NCBI RefSeq assembly: GCF_003576245.1
Contig: NZ_QWGA01000007.1
Location: 560,241 to 624,240 of the forward strand
DNA length: 64,000 nucleotides
Direction of reading: 5' to 3'
Source of the DNA: Henriciella algicola
Lineage (GTDB): Bacteria; Pseudomonadota; Alphaproteobacteria; Caulobacterales; Hyphomonadaceae
Below are positions 1 to 10,031 of the stretch, piece by piece (the stretch's first letter is position 1; each line of letters starts with the position of its first letter). The position numbers were made by a program, and so were the translations under genes. The notes beneath the pieces were generated by a model, which worked only from the letters and a program-made list of their open reading frames with translations, was not told the DNA's origin and did no database searches.

Positions 1-213
1 GAAAGGCTGGCATTACCTACAGCGTCCACCCTGGACGCGCCCGGCCCTGTCACTCAGGGCGAGACTGAAAGCGCACCGCCAGCGGAAGACCCCGTGTGGC
101 GATACTGGTGTTTCCACCGACTTGAACACAGTGCGCGCAAGCCCCAACATTAACGTGTCTGGCGCCACTGCAATTGGCGCGGAACCTTCTGCGAAAATTC
201 ACAAAACACCCTG
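1..213. other. Left edge, no confident gene
   Basis: I see no gene that can be supported here. Reading frame 1 of the plus strand is open from the left edge to a TAA at 151-153 (about 50 codons, proline- and glutamate-rich), so this could be the tail of a gene that begins outside the window. The translated tail matches no family I recognise. The stretch just before groES carries the groE promoter and operator, listed separately. Confidence 0.3.
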
Positions 214-242
214 TTGACGTTGCCTCAAAGCGCTCCTAACTC
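214..242 (+). promoter_or_regulatory. Probable housekeeping promoter of groESL
   Basis: A -35 like TTGACG at 214-219 is followed after 17 bases by TAACTC at 237-242. The -10 match is weak, but the position immediately upstream of the CIRCE operator is where a repressible groE promoter is expected. Transcription would start inside or next to the operator. Confidence 0.45.
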
Positions 243-249
243 AGCGCCG

Positions 250-276
250 TTAGCAGTCACCACAGGTGAGTGCTAA
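250..276 (+). promoter_or_regulatory. CIRCE operator (HrcA binding site)
   Basis: TTAGCAGTC, nine bases, then GAGTGCTAA: the CIRCE inverted repeat with one mismatch in the left arm (G where the consensus has C). CIRCE is bound by the HrcA repressor, which is folded and kept active by GroEL, so groESL is derepressed when the chaperonin is titrated by unfolded protein. Its position 50 bases before the groES start fits. No hrcA gene lies in this window. Confidence 0.9.
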
Positions 277-325
277 TCCAAGGAACACATTGCCCCGGTG
301 GGGCGAAGCCAAAGGTAACTGAGAC

Positions 326-613
326 ATGAAATTCCGTCCTCTGCATGACCGCGTTCTCGTGAAGCGCGTTGAAGAAGAAGCCAAAACCGCTGGCGGGATC
401 ATCATTCCTGACACCGCCAAGGAAAAGCCACAGGAAGGCGAAATCGTCGCTGTCGGCTCCGGCGCTCGCGGTGACGACAATGAGATCATCCCGCTGGAAG
501 TCAAAGCTGGCGACCGCGTCCTGTTCGGCAAATGGTCGGGCACCGAAGTGAAAGTCGACGGCCAGGACCTTCTGATCATGAAGGAAAGCGACATTCTCGG
601 CATTGTCGAGTAA
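326..613 (+). CDS. groES: Co-chaperonin GroES
   Basis: The 95-residue protein is the 10-kDa lid of the GroEL/GroES folding chamber and forms a heptameric ring in the cytoplasm. The sequence opens with the family pattern [12 protein letters not shown], followed by the mobile loop (about residues 17-35, containing [13 protein letters not shown]) that contacts GroEL, and ends with the usual [15 protein letters not shown] strand. Length is normal. The start at 326 is preceded by a purine-rich AAAGG. groEL follows after 57 bases, so the two are cotranscribed from the CIRCE-controlled promoter. Identification is secure. Confidence 0.98.
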   Translation: MKFRPLHDRVLVKRVEEEAKTAGGIIIPDTAKEKPQEGEIVAVGSGARGDDNEIIPLEVKAGDRVLFGKWSGTEVKVDGQDLLIMKESDILGIVE

Positions 614-649
614 GCGCTCCCCTTTTTCCAAACACAAACTTCGAACTGA

Positions 650-2326
<1,677 letters not shown>

Positions 2327-2344
2327 ACCGGTCTGCGAAGCAGA

Positions 2345-2369
2345 ATTATCGATCCAGTGGATCGATAAT
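2345..2369 (+). repeat. Perfect 11-bp dyad downstream of groEL
   Basis: ATTATCGATCC, three bases, then its exact complement. The hairpin lies 18 bases after the groEL stop. It has no following T-run (the next bases are AGGTTTGG), so it is not a standard intrinsic terminator. It could stabilise the 3' end of the groESL message or be a protein-binding site. A true terminator lies 83 bases further on. Confidence 0.7.
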
Positions 2370-2451
2370 AGGTTTGGAAGGCCACGGCAGTGGCTCGAAA
2401 CTGGCGACAATCAGAAAAGAGCCACCAGCCCACCCACCAGACGCAAAAAGG

Positions 2452-2485
2452 AAAGCCCGGCGCACCACGCGCCGGGCTTTTTCTT
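2452..2485 (+). terminator. Intrinsic terminator of groESL
   Basis: A 12-bp GC-rich stem (AAAGCCCGGCGC, five-base loop ACCAC, perfect complement) runs directly into TTCTTT. This should end groESL transcription. A 32-base stretch of it recurs identically at 4503-4534. Confidence 0.9.
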
Positions 2486-2642
2486 TGCAGGCTTAAATTA
2501 TTGCGCGCCGCGAAGATTTATTTCGCCAATCTTGAGCGAGGTTATCGCCACCGCCATCAGAATCGCGCCTAGACACCTGCAGTCGCAGCAATTCCTCCAG
2601 CAGAAGCTGCGGCGTGTATCATTGCTGGGTGGGGACAAGAAA

Positions 2643-3182
2643 TTGACGGACATCATCATCTACGCGGTCGCCGGCCTTGTCGCGATCGCACTCATACTGG
2701 GCATCCGCTGGTTTGCTGCGCGGCATGCTGCTGGCGTGAAAGCCGAAGCGCTGGAAAAGATCGAAGCGGAGACCGGGCAAGCCCCTGACTTCCTTCACGC
2801 TTTCGGGGCAACGGCGATCGGGCTCGACCTTCCGACCGGAAGGCTCACCGTGTACGATCGCAAGTCCGGGGTCACGACTTACGGCCCTGGCGATATCGGC
2901 ACATGGTTTGTCGGTGAGATCTCACAGGAAGTGCTATCGCCACAGATGGCACATGCCCTGTCCAGCGGGGATGCTGAAACGCGGGTGGCGGCGCGTCGCA
3001 CAACCACGAAGTACGTGGTGATCTGCGATACGAACAATGAACGCCTCTGCCAGACTGGCATCGTGGGAAGCGCCGACGAGAAAGCCGTGCACGATGCGCT
3101 GGAGAAAGCATATCCAGGCAAGGAGAATTTCGAGGCGATTGGCGCCAAGAGCATGGCTGAAACGCTGCGGGGACAGCGCTAG
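2643..3182 (+). CDS. Hypothetical membrane-anchored protein
   Basis: I do not recognise this 179-residue protein. I place the start at TTG 2643 because GGGTGGGGAC lies just upstream and because it gives a clean N-terminal membrane anchor (IIYAVAGLVAIALILG, about residues 4-20). A longer frame reading out of groEL would be an artefact. After the anchor comes a soluble domain with a short helical stretch (VKAEALEKIEAETG) and a mixed alpha/beta part. The two cysteines near residue 130 (VICDTNNERLC) could form a disulfide if the domain faces the periplasm. The groESL terminator separates it from groEL. It may form a unit with the secreted protein that starts 35 bases after its stop. Confidence 0.7.
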   Translation: MTDIIIYAVAGLVAIALILGIRWFAARHAAGVKAEALEKIEAETGQAPDFLHAFGATAIGLDLPTGRLTVYDRKSGVTTYGPGDIGTWFVGEISQEVLSPQMAHALSSGDAETRVAARRTTTKYVVICDTNNERLCQTGIVGSADEKAVHDALEKAYPGKENFEAIGAKSMAETLRGQR

Positions 3183-3217
3183 GCTCAACATCATCAGACT
3201 ATTCGGGGACAAAATTT

Positions 3218-4486
3218 ATGAAGACACTCATCATTCCGGCGATTGCCGCATGCCTCGCCGCACCCATCGCCTTGGCACAGTCAGATGCGCCGGAACTCGG
3301 CCGGTGCGCTGCACTCTACGATCACTATGATGGTCACGTTCACCTGGAGGAGACGGACTATAGTCCCTTCAAATTGACCTATGACTACGAGGCCCGCGCG
3401 ACCATCGCCCGCGTCCGAGCCGAGCAACTCGGCCAGCGGACCGACTGGCCGGCAGCGGCGGGCTGGGAGACCGCGAGCCATACCAGTTTTTTCTTCGACA
3501 ATCTTGAGATCAAGAAATGTGACGAGGCGCTTGGCTTCCAGCCTGATCCGTTTGGCAAGAACATGTTCGGACGCAAGGGGGCGGGCGACGTTGAGCGTCC
3601 TGACAACCTCGCCTGTCTGACCATGATGATTGTCGCGGTCAGCCAGCTGTCGACCCCTGAAGACGATGCACAGATTTCGGCAATACAGCAGCACGCCAAC
3701 TCAATGAGCGCGCCGCTGGCCGAGGCGGGTTGGGGCGAGGATGAATCCCAGGCGATCGTTCAGCCACTGGCCGACATTTTCAATAGGCGGTACGCCGATG
3801 AAGGCCCGGTCAATCCGTACGGAAAGCTGTCCGGGGATGGCGAGCTCTCAGAGTTTTCGCGGGCCTGTATCGCCACCTGGCCGAAACAGGAGCAGAATGT
3901 CTGGCAGATGGCGGCCAATAGCAGCGCGCCATCGCAATCGGCGGGCGCCGCGGGCACGCCCGCATCGTCTGAGACCTCAAACATCTGCCTCGGCGTAGAC
4001 ACGCTCTATTCAGAGTTCACCTCTGCCGGCGTGCCAGCAAGCCGCTCGATGCCTGCCGACATTGCAACAGCGCTGCGCGTTCAAGGCGAGGCAAACTGTA
4101 CCGAGATACGCGTCGGGCTGAACGGCGGGGGCTATGAGAGTGTCCTGCGCTGCAAATCCCCTGGCGTCGTGCTGCAGAACAGCGCCGGAAACAAATCCCG
4201 CACACGGCAGGACGCGATTTTCAATCTCGAATGGCAACCCCACGATATTACCCAGTGCTCGGCTTTCTCCGACTGGGAGGAAACACGCCTGATCGATGAT
4301 GATGATACATGGAGCCGCATCGGCCGCGTCTTCACCGCCCCCGATCAACAAGCGTCCGTCGCTTTCATGCAGACCCGCAGAGCGACGGGCGGCAAAAGCT
4401 TGTCTGATCAGAAAATCCGGTCCGAAATCTGGATTGGCACGCCCACTGGCATCGCAGAGCTCGACTACGTGCCCTATGAGGATTGA
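3218..4486 (+). CDS. Hypothetical secreted protein
   Basis: A 422-residue protein with a clear Sec signal peptide: MKTL, then a hydrophobic core, then a likely cleavage after ALA at residue 20. I cannot assign it to a family. The mature part contains several cysteines spread along its length (for example in LGRCAALYDHY and FSRACIATWP), consistent with disulfides in the periplasm. A low-complexity Ser/Ala/Gly linker near residues 230-250 divides it into two regions. The C-terminal half is beta-rich in appearance. It is followed by a strong terminator, so transcription ends here. Confidence 0.75.
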   Translation: MKTLIIPAIAACLAAPIALAQSDAPELGRCAALYDHYDGHVHLEETDYSPFKLTYDYEARATIARVRAEQLGQRTDWPAAAGWETASHTSFFFDNLEIKKCDEALGFQPDPFGKNMFGRKGAGDVERPDNLACLTMMIVAVSQLSTPEDDAQISAIQQHANSMSAPLAEAGWGEDESQAIVQPLADIFNRRYADEGPVNPYGKLSGDGELSEFSRACIATWPKQEQNVWQMAANSSAPSQSAGAAGTPASSETSNICLGVDTLYSEFTSAGVPASRSMPADIATALRVQGEANCTEIRVGLNGGGYESVLRCKSPGVVLQNSAGNKSRTRQDAIFNLEWQPHDITQCSAFSDWEETRLIDDDDTWSRIGRVFTAPDQQASVAFMQTRRATGGKSLSDQKIRSEIWIGTPTGIAELDYVPYED

Positions 4487-4502
4487 TGATTGAAGCGTAT
4501 AT

Positions 4503-4534
4503 AAGCCCGGCGCACCACGCGCCGGGCTTTTTCT
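4503..4534 (+). terminator. Intrinsic terminator, copy of the groESL terminator
   Basis: The same stem, the same ACCAC loop and the same T-rich tail as the terminator at 2452-2485, identical over 32 bases. It ends the plus-strand transcription unit of the secreted protein. It sits just ahead of the convergent minus-strand gene. Confidence 0.9.
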
Positions 4535-4565
4535 ATGCCTCGACGAAAATAATCGTCCGCCCCCG

Positions 4566-5249
4566 TCAATCCTCGATTACGTTGCTGATCTCCTCGTCGG
4601 AGTAGCCAATGTCTTCCATGACCCTGCGCGTGTCAGCATCTGCTTGCGCTTTGAGATCCGCTTCCCACTCATCCATGAAAGCTTCTGCTTCAGCACCCGT
4701 CAGTCCTTCTTTCATCGCGACCGTATCGGGCAGATCATCGGCACTGGAGATAGCCACACAGCTTCCAAAGTCATCCATGCTGATGAACGAGCCGGTCCTC
4801 CCACCAAAGTCATGGCGTGTCCTGTATCGCATCTCATCATGGCGAAAGAGGACGCTGAATCCACCGGGCCCATCGCTGAAATGATGCCCCGCGACCAAGG
4901 TCTTCTCACTGTCCTGCTGCAGGTCATAATGCTTGGAAAGCCGCCGGGTGGAAGTGTGATATCGGCGAAGCTCGCCTGTCTCAGCCCCATCAGGCACAAG
5001 GCCTTCATCTCCGGGCCTGTCGACCACATAAATCGACTGTCCCTTGTCGATCAGCCAGACATTCGACGTGTTCTTGATGGAGACCTCTGCCTCCAGCCCG
5101 GTATTGATCGTCACTGAACCCTCATACGTACAAAGATAGTTCTCCTCGGCCAGGACGAGGCTTCTCTCATCGATTTCATGAGCGCCCGCATACGGGGCCA
5201 CCATGATTGCCGAGACACAAAGCCCCGCCCAACAAATCCGACAAGCCAT
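4566..5249 (-). CDS. Hypothetical exported protein
   Basis: I do not recognise this protein. I chose the ATG at 5249 (227 residues) over an upstream in-frame start because AAAGGGAGATGAG directly precedes it. It then begins with a signal peptide (MACRICWAGLCVSAIMVAP) ending near AGA at residue 21-23. The mature part is rich in charged residues, and its last 50 residues are strongly acidic and probably helical. It is divergent from scoA, with 165 bases of shared upstream region. Function is unknown; an envelope location is likely. Confidence 0.7.
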   Translation of the reverse strand: MACRICWAGLCVSAIMVAPYAGAHEIDERSLVLAEENYLCTYEGSVTINTGLEAEVSIKNTSNVWLIDKGQSIYVVDRPGDEGLVPDGAETGELRRYHTSTRRLSKHYDLQQDSEKTLVAGHHFSDGPGGFSVLFRHDEMRYRTRHDFGGRTGSFISMDDFGSCVAISSADDLPDTVAMKEGLTGAEAEAFMDEWEADLKAQADADTRRVMEDIGYSDEEISNVIED

Positions 5250-5414
5250 CTCATCTCCCTTTGATATCGTTCTGACACCTTGGATAGAAATTGAGGCCTG
5301 CGCAATGCCCTCGGCGAAAAACGTCGACGCCATCCGACTGAGCGAAACTGTTCATCTTTCCTGACGTAAACTGTCCCTTGAAAGCCCCCTGCCCCAAGCG
5401 TAAGCATTTGCCCC

Positions 5415-6119
5415 ATGAGCAAGATTTACGACAGCGCCGCAGCCGCCCTTGATGGCGTGCTATTTGACGGCATGACGATCGCTGCGGGCGGCTTTGGCCT
5501 CTGCGGGATTCCAGAGCTTTCCATCGCCGCCATCCGCGATGCGGGCACGAAAGACCTCACCATCTACTCCAACAATGCAGGCGTCGACGGCTTCGGTCTC
5601 GGCGTCCTGTTGGAGAGCAAGCAGGTGAAGAAAATGGGCTCGTCCTATGTCGGCGAGAACAAGGAATTCATGCGCCAGTATCTCGGCGGAGAGCTGGAGC
5701 TGGAATTCAACCCGCAAGGTACGCTTGCCGAACGCATGCGCGCTGGCGGCGCTGGCATTGCTGGTTTCTACACCAAGACCGGCTACGGCACGCAGATCGG
5801 CGAAGGCAAGGAAGTGAAGGAATTCCACGGTGAGAAATACATTCTCGAAGAGGGCATCTTCGCTGACCTCGCCATCGTGAAAGCCTGGAAAGCCGACACG
5901 ACCGGCAACGCCATCTTCCGCAAGACCGCGCGCAACTTCAACGAGCCTGCCGCCATGTGCGGCAAGATCTGCGTCATGGAAGTCGAGGAAATCGTCGAAC
6001 CGGGTGAGCTTGACCCGAACCACATCCACCTGCCGGGCGTCTTCGTGCACCGGCTGGTACAGGGCGAGTTCGAGAAACGCATCGAGCAACGGACTGTAAG
6101 GAAGCGGGAAGAAGCATGA
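5415..6119 (+). CDS. scoA: Succinyl-CoA:3-ketoacid CoA-transferase, subunit A
   Basis: Alpha subunit (234 residues) of the family I CoA-transferase that moves CoA from succinyl-CoA to acetoacetate, feeding ketone bodies or polyhydroxybutyrate breakdown products into acetyl-CoA. The glycine-rich N-terminal motif [16 protein letters not shown] and the stretch [12 protein letters not shown] are typical of the alpha subunit. Length matches the usual 230-240. The beta subunit, which carries the catalytic glutamate, follows after a 117-base gap filled by palindromic repeats. No strong ribosome-binding site precedes the ATG at 5415. Confidence 0.93.
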   Translation: MSKIYDSAAAALDGVLFDGMTIAAGGFGLCGIPELSIAAIRDAGTKDLTIYSNNAGVDGFGLGVLLESKQVKKMGSSYVGENKEFMRQYLGGELELEFNPQGTLAERMRAGGAGIAGFYTKTGYGTQIGEGKEVKEFHGEKYILEEGIFADLAIVKAWKADTTGNAIFRKTARNFNEPAAMCGKICVMEVEEIVEPGELDPNHIHLPGVFVHRLVQGEFEKRIEQRTVRKREEA

Positions 6120-6146
6120 GCATGAACAACTCTCTTAAGTCGCTCA

Positions 6147-6219
6147 CCCCCGCGAAGGCGGGGGCCTCAGGCCGCAAGAGCTCCACCCTGCTGAACCAGA
6201 TCCCCGCCTGCGCGGGGAT
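6147..6219. repeat. Extragenic palindromic (REP-like) pair between scoA and scoB
   Basis: Two short hairpins: CCCCCGC-GAAG-GCGGGGG at 6147-6164 and ATCCCCGC-CTGC-GCGGGGAT at 6200-6219. The second is roughly the first in opposite orientation, so the pair resembles a mosaic of two inverted REP units. It fills the space between the two subunit genes and ends just before the scoB ribosome-binding site (GGAGG at 6224-6228). A matching pair follows scoB. Confidence 0.8.
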
Positions 6220-6236
6220 GATCGGAGGTTATTGAT

Positions 6237-6866
6237 ATGCCCTGGACACGTGATGACATGGCCAAGCGCGCCGCGCAGGAGCTTGAAGACGGGATGTATG
6301 TCAACCTCGGCATTGGCATCCCGACGCTGGTCGCCAACTATATTCCGGACGGCGTTTCCGTGACGCTGCAGTCTGAAAACGGCATGCTGGGTATGGGCCC
6401 TTTCCCTTATGAGGGCGAGGAAGACGCAGACCTTATCAATGCCGGCAAGCAAACCATCACCGAGCTGCCGCACACCGCCTTCTTCGACAGCTCCATGAGC
6501 TTTGCGATGATCCGCGGCGGCAAGATCAACATGGCCATCCTAGGCGCAATGGAAGTTGCCGAAAACGGCGACCTCGCCAACTGGATGATCCCCGGCAAGC
6601 TGGTCAAGGGTATGGGCGGGGCGATGGACCTCGTTGCTGGCGTGAAACGCATTGTCGTCATCACGGACCATACGTCGAAATCGGGTGAGCCGAAGCTGAT
6701 CAAGGAATGCACCCTGCCGCTGACCGGCAAGGGCGTGGTCAATCGCATCATCACCGACCTCGGCGTCTTCGACGTGGTCGATGGCGGTCTCGAAATCGTC
6801 GAGCTTGCCCCCGGCGTGGCGCGCGATGAGGTCTATGAAAAGACCGCCGCGAAGATCGTGAACTAG
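6237..6866 (+). CDS. scoB: Succinyl-CoA:3-ketoacid CoA-transferase, subunit B
   Basis: Beta subunit (209 residues). The expected active-site region is visible: the glycine-rich [15 protein letters not shown] near residue 22, then [12 protein letters not shown], where the glutamate is the residue that forms the CoA thioester in this enzyme family. GGAGG nine bases ahead sets the ATG at 6237. With the upstream subunit it forms the heteromeric CoA-transferase of acetoacetate metabolism. It is bracketed on both sides by related extragenic palindromes. Confidence 0.94.
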   Translation: MPWTRDDMAKRAAQELEDGMYVNLGIGIPTLVANYIPDGVSVTLQSENGMLGMGPFPYEGEEDADLINAGKQTITELPHTAFFDSSMSFAMIRGGKINMAILGAMEVAENGDLANWMIPGKLVKGMGGAMDLVAGVKRIVVITDHTSKSGEPKLIKECTLPLTGKGVVNRIITDLGVFDVVDGGLEIVELAPGVARDEVYEKTAAKIVN

Positions 6867-6878
6867 AGAAGTATCCGC

Positions 6879-6955
6879 TCACCCCGGCGAAGGCCGGGGT
6901 CTGGTGAAACAAAGCTTCTGCGTGGCTTGCTGAGATCCCGGCCTTCGCCGGGATG
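6879..6955. repeat. Second REP-like palindrome pair, downstream of scoB
   Basis: ACCCCGGC-GAAG-GCCGGGGT near 6881-6900 and ATCCCGGC-CTTC-GCCGGGAT near 6935-6954. The arrangement copies the pair at 6147-6219, but the central bases are changed on both arms so pairing is kept. Lying between the convergent scoB and topoisomerase genes, the hairpins may also protect or terminate both messages. Confidence 0.8.
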
Positions 6956-6968
6956 ACCGGCGGTTCAG

Positions 6969-7946
6969 TCAGTCCGCTTCCAGCACGGCGAACAGCCTGC
7001 GCTCATCCTTGCGCAAGCGAACCGGCCCGGCTTCTGCATCCGGCGTTTCGCCATTTCGGGCCATCTCCACCAGCTTCGGATGGATATACGAATTGCGGGC
7101 GATGGTCGGCGTATTGCCAAGCCGTTCTGCGGCAGCTTCGGAAATGCCCTTGATGCTGTTTGCGCCTTTGCGGAGCGCTTCTACAGCGGCAACTGAGCCC
7201 GCCCATGTGCGAAAATCTTTCGCTGTAAATCCCCCGTCCCCTGCGTCCCGGATAAAACGGTTCACACGGGTCGAGCCGACATGCCCATCCGGCGTGCCAA
7301 AAAGTGACTGGCCCGGCAGGCACTGGAGTTCACCGACGGCATGGGCAAGGCTTTCATCGCAAATGGAGACTTCCTGCTCCTTACCGCCCTTGCCTTTGAA
7401 TTTGAGGCGGATGGTGTCTTCGTCCGTCTGGCGGACGTGGCGCTTATAGAGCGTAGACGCTCCAAAGGTGCCGTTCTTGGCGTGTCGCTCAGAGCCAACC
7501 CTGATAGCGCCTTTGTCGAGCAGGCGGACGATAGCAGCGGTGGCGAGCTCAACATGGTCCGCCGGGTCTTCCAGCACGGCCTTCACCCGTTTGCGGATAC
7601 GCGGCAGGGCACTGCCAAAAGCCAGCATGTCAGAGAACTTCACGCCCTCACAATGGGCGCGCCAGTCCTCGTGATAGCGGTACTGTGTGCGCCCGGCCTC
7701 ATCCTTGCCCGTTGCCTGCAGATGGCCCTTCGGCTGCTTGCAGATCCAGACATCGGCCCAGGCGGGTGGAAGGACGAGTGCTTCAGCCCGAGCGCGCTCC
7801 TCGCCCTTCAGCACGTCGCCGCAATCATCGAGATAGGTGAAACCGCGCCCATGCGGGCGGCGCGTCCAGCCGGGCTCCGAGCTACAGACATAGACCAAAC
7901 CTGCGTCTGCAGGGTCGAGAGATTCGCGGGCGAGTGAAAAAGGCAT
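6969..7946 (-). CDS. DNA topoisomerase IB
   Basis: A 325-residue bacterial type IB topoisomerase, the poxvirus-like enzyme that relaxes supercoils by nicking one strand through a 3'-phosphotyrosine. The N-terminal domain is present (residues 1-95). The catalytic pentad can be traced: AIRVGSE (arginine), KFKGKGGKE (lysine region), KDFRTWAGS (arginine) and ARNSYIHPKL, whose tyrosine is about residue 287. Length is normal for the bacterial subfamily. It is a stand-alone gene, convergent with scoB and divergent from the thiolase-like gene. Confidence 0.93.
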   Translation of the reverse strand: MPFSLARESLDPADAGLVYVCSSEPGWTRRPHGRGFTYLDDCGDVLKGEERARAEALVLPPAWADVWICKQPKGHLQATGKDEAGRTQYRYHEDWRAHCEGVKFSDMLAFGSALPRIRKRVKAVLEDPADHVELATAAIVRLLDKGAIRVGSERHAKNGTFGASTLYKRHVRQTDEDTIRLKFKGKGGKEQEVSICDESLAHAVGELQCLPGQSLFGTPDGHVGSTRVNRFIRDAGDGGFTAKDFRTWAGSVAAVEALRKGANSIKGISEAAAERLGNTPTIARNSYIHPKLVEMARNGETPDAEAGPVRLRKDERRLFAVLEAD

Positions 7947-8062
7947 GAAGTCAAAACCTGCCAGAGGCCTGCCGGTTCCTGCACCATTTGGCGCAGCGTC
8001 ATGGCTTGCAAGCGCGCGCGCCAGACTGGACAGTGCGCGAAGACATTTCAGGGAGTTTTCAG

Positions 8063-9571
8063 ATGGCTAAAGGGTCAATGCCGGTACTGGTCGGCGTCGG
8101 GCAATCGATGAGCGAATGGGACGGCACCAACGGCCCGGATGGCGCGCCATCGCCGCTGAGCCTCGCCGTCACGGCATCGAAAGCCGCCATCGAGGATGCA
8201 GGCATCGAAGCCTCCGCAATCGACACGCTGACCTTTGTGCGGATCTTTGAAGACTCTGTGCGCGGCGCCAAACACCCACACGGCCACAATACCAATCTGC
8301 CCGGTACGCTGGCACGCGATATCGGCGCAAAGCCAGCCCGCCTCATCTATTCAGATGTTGGCGGACAGAGCCCGCAAGCCCTCGCCAACGAAATGGCGAA
8401 CCGAATCTATGAAGGCGAGCTTGATGTCGCGCTTGTCGCAGGCTCCGAAGCGAACCGCGCGTCCAAGGGTGCGGTGAAGAACAAGGTCGAGATCAACTGG
8501 GCCGATAGCGACGACGCCGACTATGAAGACCGCGGTCTTGGCGGCGAGATGCTGTCACGTGCTGAGATCAAGCACGGCCTGATCGCGCCTGCCTTTTTCT
8601 ATGCCCTGTTCGAGAATGCGATTGCCGCCCGCGAGGGGCGCACCCGGTCTGGCCAGCGCGAGGCCATGGCAAAGCTATTCCATCCTTTCTCGAAAGTCGC
8701 GTCGAAGAACGAATACTCCCAGTTCCCGGTAGAGCGTTCGGAAGAGTTTCTCGCGACGCCATCGCCGAAGAATTACGAGTTCGCTGACCCCTTCCTGAAA
8801 TGGCATATCGCGCAGGATGCGGTGAACCAGGGCGCCGCCATCCTCATCATGTCCGAGGAAAAGGCAGATGAGCTGGGCGTTGCCAAGGACAAGCGCGTCT
8901 ATCTGCATGGCGGCGGCGAGGCGAGCGACGACCTTCTCTCGCTCCGTCCAAAGATTGATGGCTCTTGGGCGATGGAAACCGCGATCTCCCGTGCGCTTGA
9001 GCAGGCAGGCCGCACCTCTGGCGGTATTGCCTATTTCGACCTCTATTCCTGTTTCCCTTGCGCAGTCTTCTCATCGACCGCGGCCATGGGCATCGACCCG
9101 TTCACCGATGAGCGGCCCCTGACGCTGACGGGCGGGCTGCCTTTCTTTGGTGGGCCGGGCAACAACTACTCCATGCATGGCCTTGCCGAGATGGCGCATA
9201 AGCTCCGCGATGAAGCCGGCGCCTTCGGCCTCGTCCTCGCTAATGGCGGCTGGATGACCAAGGAAGCGGTCGGTGTCTGGTCCACCACGCGGCCGGATGC
9301 CTACAAGCCAGTCGCGCCATCGGCCAAGCCAACCGAACAGGTCGAGCTTGATCCGCAGCCAGATGGCGGCACGGTCGAAAGCTACACCGTCGTACATGGC
9401 CGAGATGGCCCTCAGCACGGCGTCATCTTCGGGCGGACCGACGACGGCAAGCGTTTCCTCGCTGTCGCAGATCCAGCCGCGCTGGACCGGCTGCGTGAAG
9501 AAGAGAGCCCAGTCGGCGCGCGCGTCACGACCCGCACGGAAGGTGAAGTCACACATTTCAGCTTTGCGTGA
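8063..9571 (+). CDS. Thiolase-fold acetyl-CoA acetyltransferase-like protein
   Basis: This 502-residue protein belongs to the thiolase/SCP-x-like superfamily, in the group often annotated as acetyl-CoA acetyltransferase. I chose ATG 8063 because CAGGGAG precedes it and because MPVLVGVGQS is the usual N-terminus. The C-terminal part NGGWMTKEAVGVWST matches the group. The position where true thiolases carry the nucleophilic cysteine reads DVGGQSPQ (residues 98-105), with no cysteine. Ordinary ping-pong thiolysis is therefore doubtful. It may bind acyl-CoA and use other chemistry, or work with a partner. A lipoprotein gene follows 25 bases later. Confidence 0.8.
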   Translation: MAKGSMPVLVGVGQSMSEWDGTNGPDGAPSPLSLAVTASKAAIEDAGIEASAIDTLTFVRIFEDSVRGAKHPHGHNTNLPGTLARDIGAKPARLIYSDVGGQSPQALANEMANRIYEGELDVALVAGSEANRASKGAVKNKVEINWADSDDADYEDRGLGGEMLSRAEIKHGLIAPAFFYALFENAIAAREGRTRSGQREAMAKLFHPFSKVASKNEYSQFPVERSEEFLATPSPKNYEFADPFLKWHIAQDAVNQGAAILIMSEEKADELGVAKDKRVYLHGGGEASDDLLSLRPKIDGSWAMETAISRALEQAGRTSGGIAYFDLYSCFPCAVFSSTAAMGIDPFTDERPLTLTGGLPFFGGPGNNYSMHGLAEMAHKLRDEAGAFGLVLANGGWMTKEAVGVWSTTRPDAYKPVAPSAKPTEQVELDPQPDGGTVESYTVVHGRDGPQHGVIFGRTDDGKRFLAVADPAALDRLREEESPVGARVTTRTEGEVTHFSFA

Positions 9572-9596
9572 CCTCTCTGTGCGGTATGTCTGAAGG

Positions 9597-10031
9597 ATGA
9601 CATCCAGACGCATATCCACCCGCCTCGCCGGTGTCGCAATTGCGGCAGCTACGCTGACCGCCTGCGTCACGCAGCCAGACCCCTGCACGCCTGAATGGAT
9701 CGAGTGGAAGACCGATCAGGTCCTCGAACGCTTTGCGTACTCGAACCTCGACACCATAAGGGCGCTGCGGCGGGTTTCCGGCGACATCGAGAATCCAGGG
9801 CCGCTTCTGGCGATCCAGCTCGCGACGCTCGCTGACGATTTTACCGACCTCGCCAGCGACTTTGACAGGATTGTCCTGCCTGAACTCAATGATGCTGTGG
9901 CTCTCTGCTCACGCCCGCAGGAATTCATGCCGGCCTTCGCCGCTTTCCTGCGTGATGAGGGCGTCGGCGAAGACGTCATCGTCTGGGTTGAGGCGCTCGG
10001 TTATGTCGCCATGGAACAGCGCCGCAGATGA
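9597..10031 (+). CDS. Small predicted lipoprotein
   Basis: This 144-residue protein has an arginine-containing N-region, a hydrophobic core and the lipobox LTAC with the lipid-accepting cysteine near residue 23. It is therefore probably anchored to an envelope membrane. The rest is helical in appearance and has no domain I recognise. The stop overlaps the start of the ZntB-type transporter gene by ATGA, so the two are translationally coupled, which suggests a link to metal transport or to envelope status. Confidence 0.75.
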   Translation: MTSRRISTRLAGVAIAAATLTACVTQPDPCTPEWIEWKTDQVLERFAYSNLDTIRALRRVSGDIENPGPLLAIQLATLADDFTDLASDFDRIVLPELNDAVALCSRPQEFMPAFAAFLRDEGVGEDVIVWVEALGYVAMEQRRR

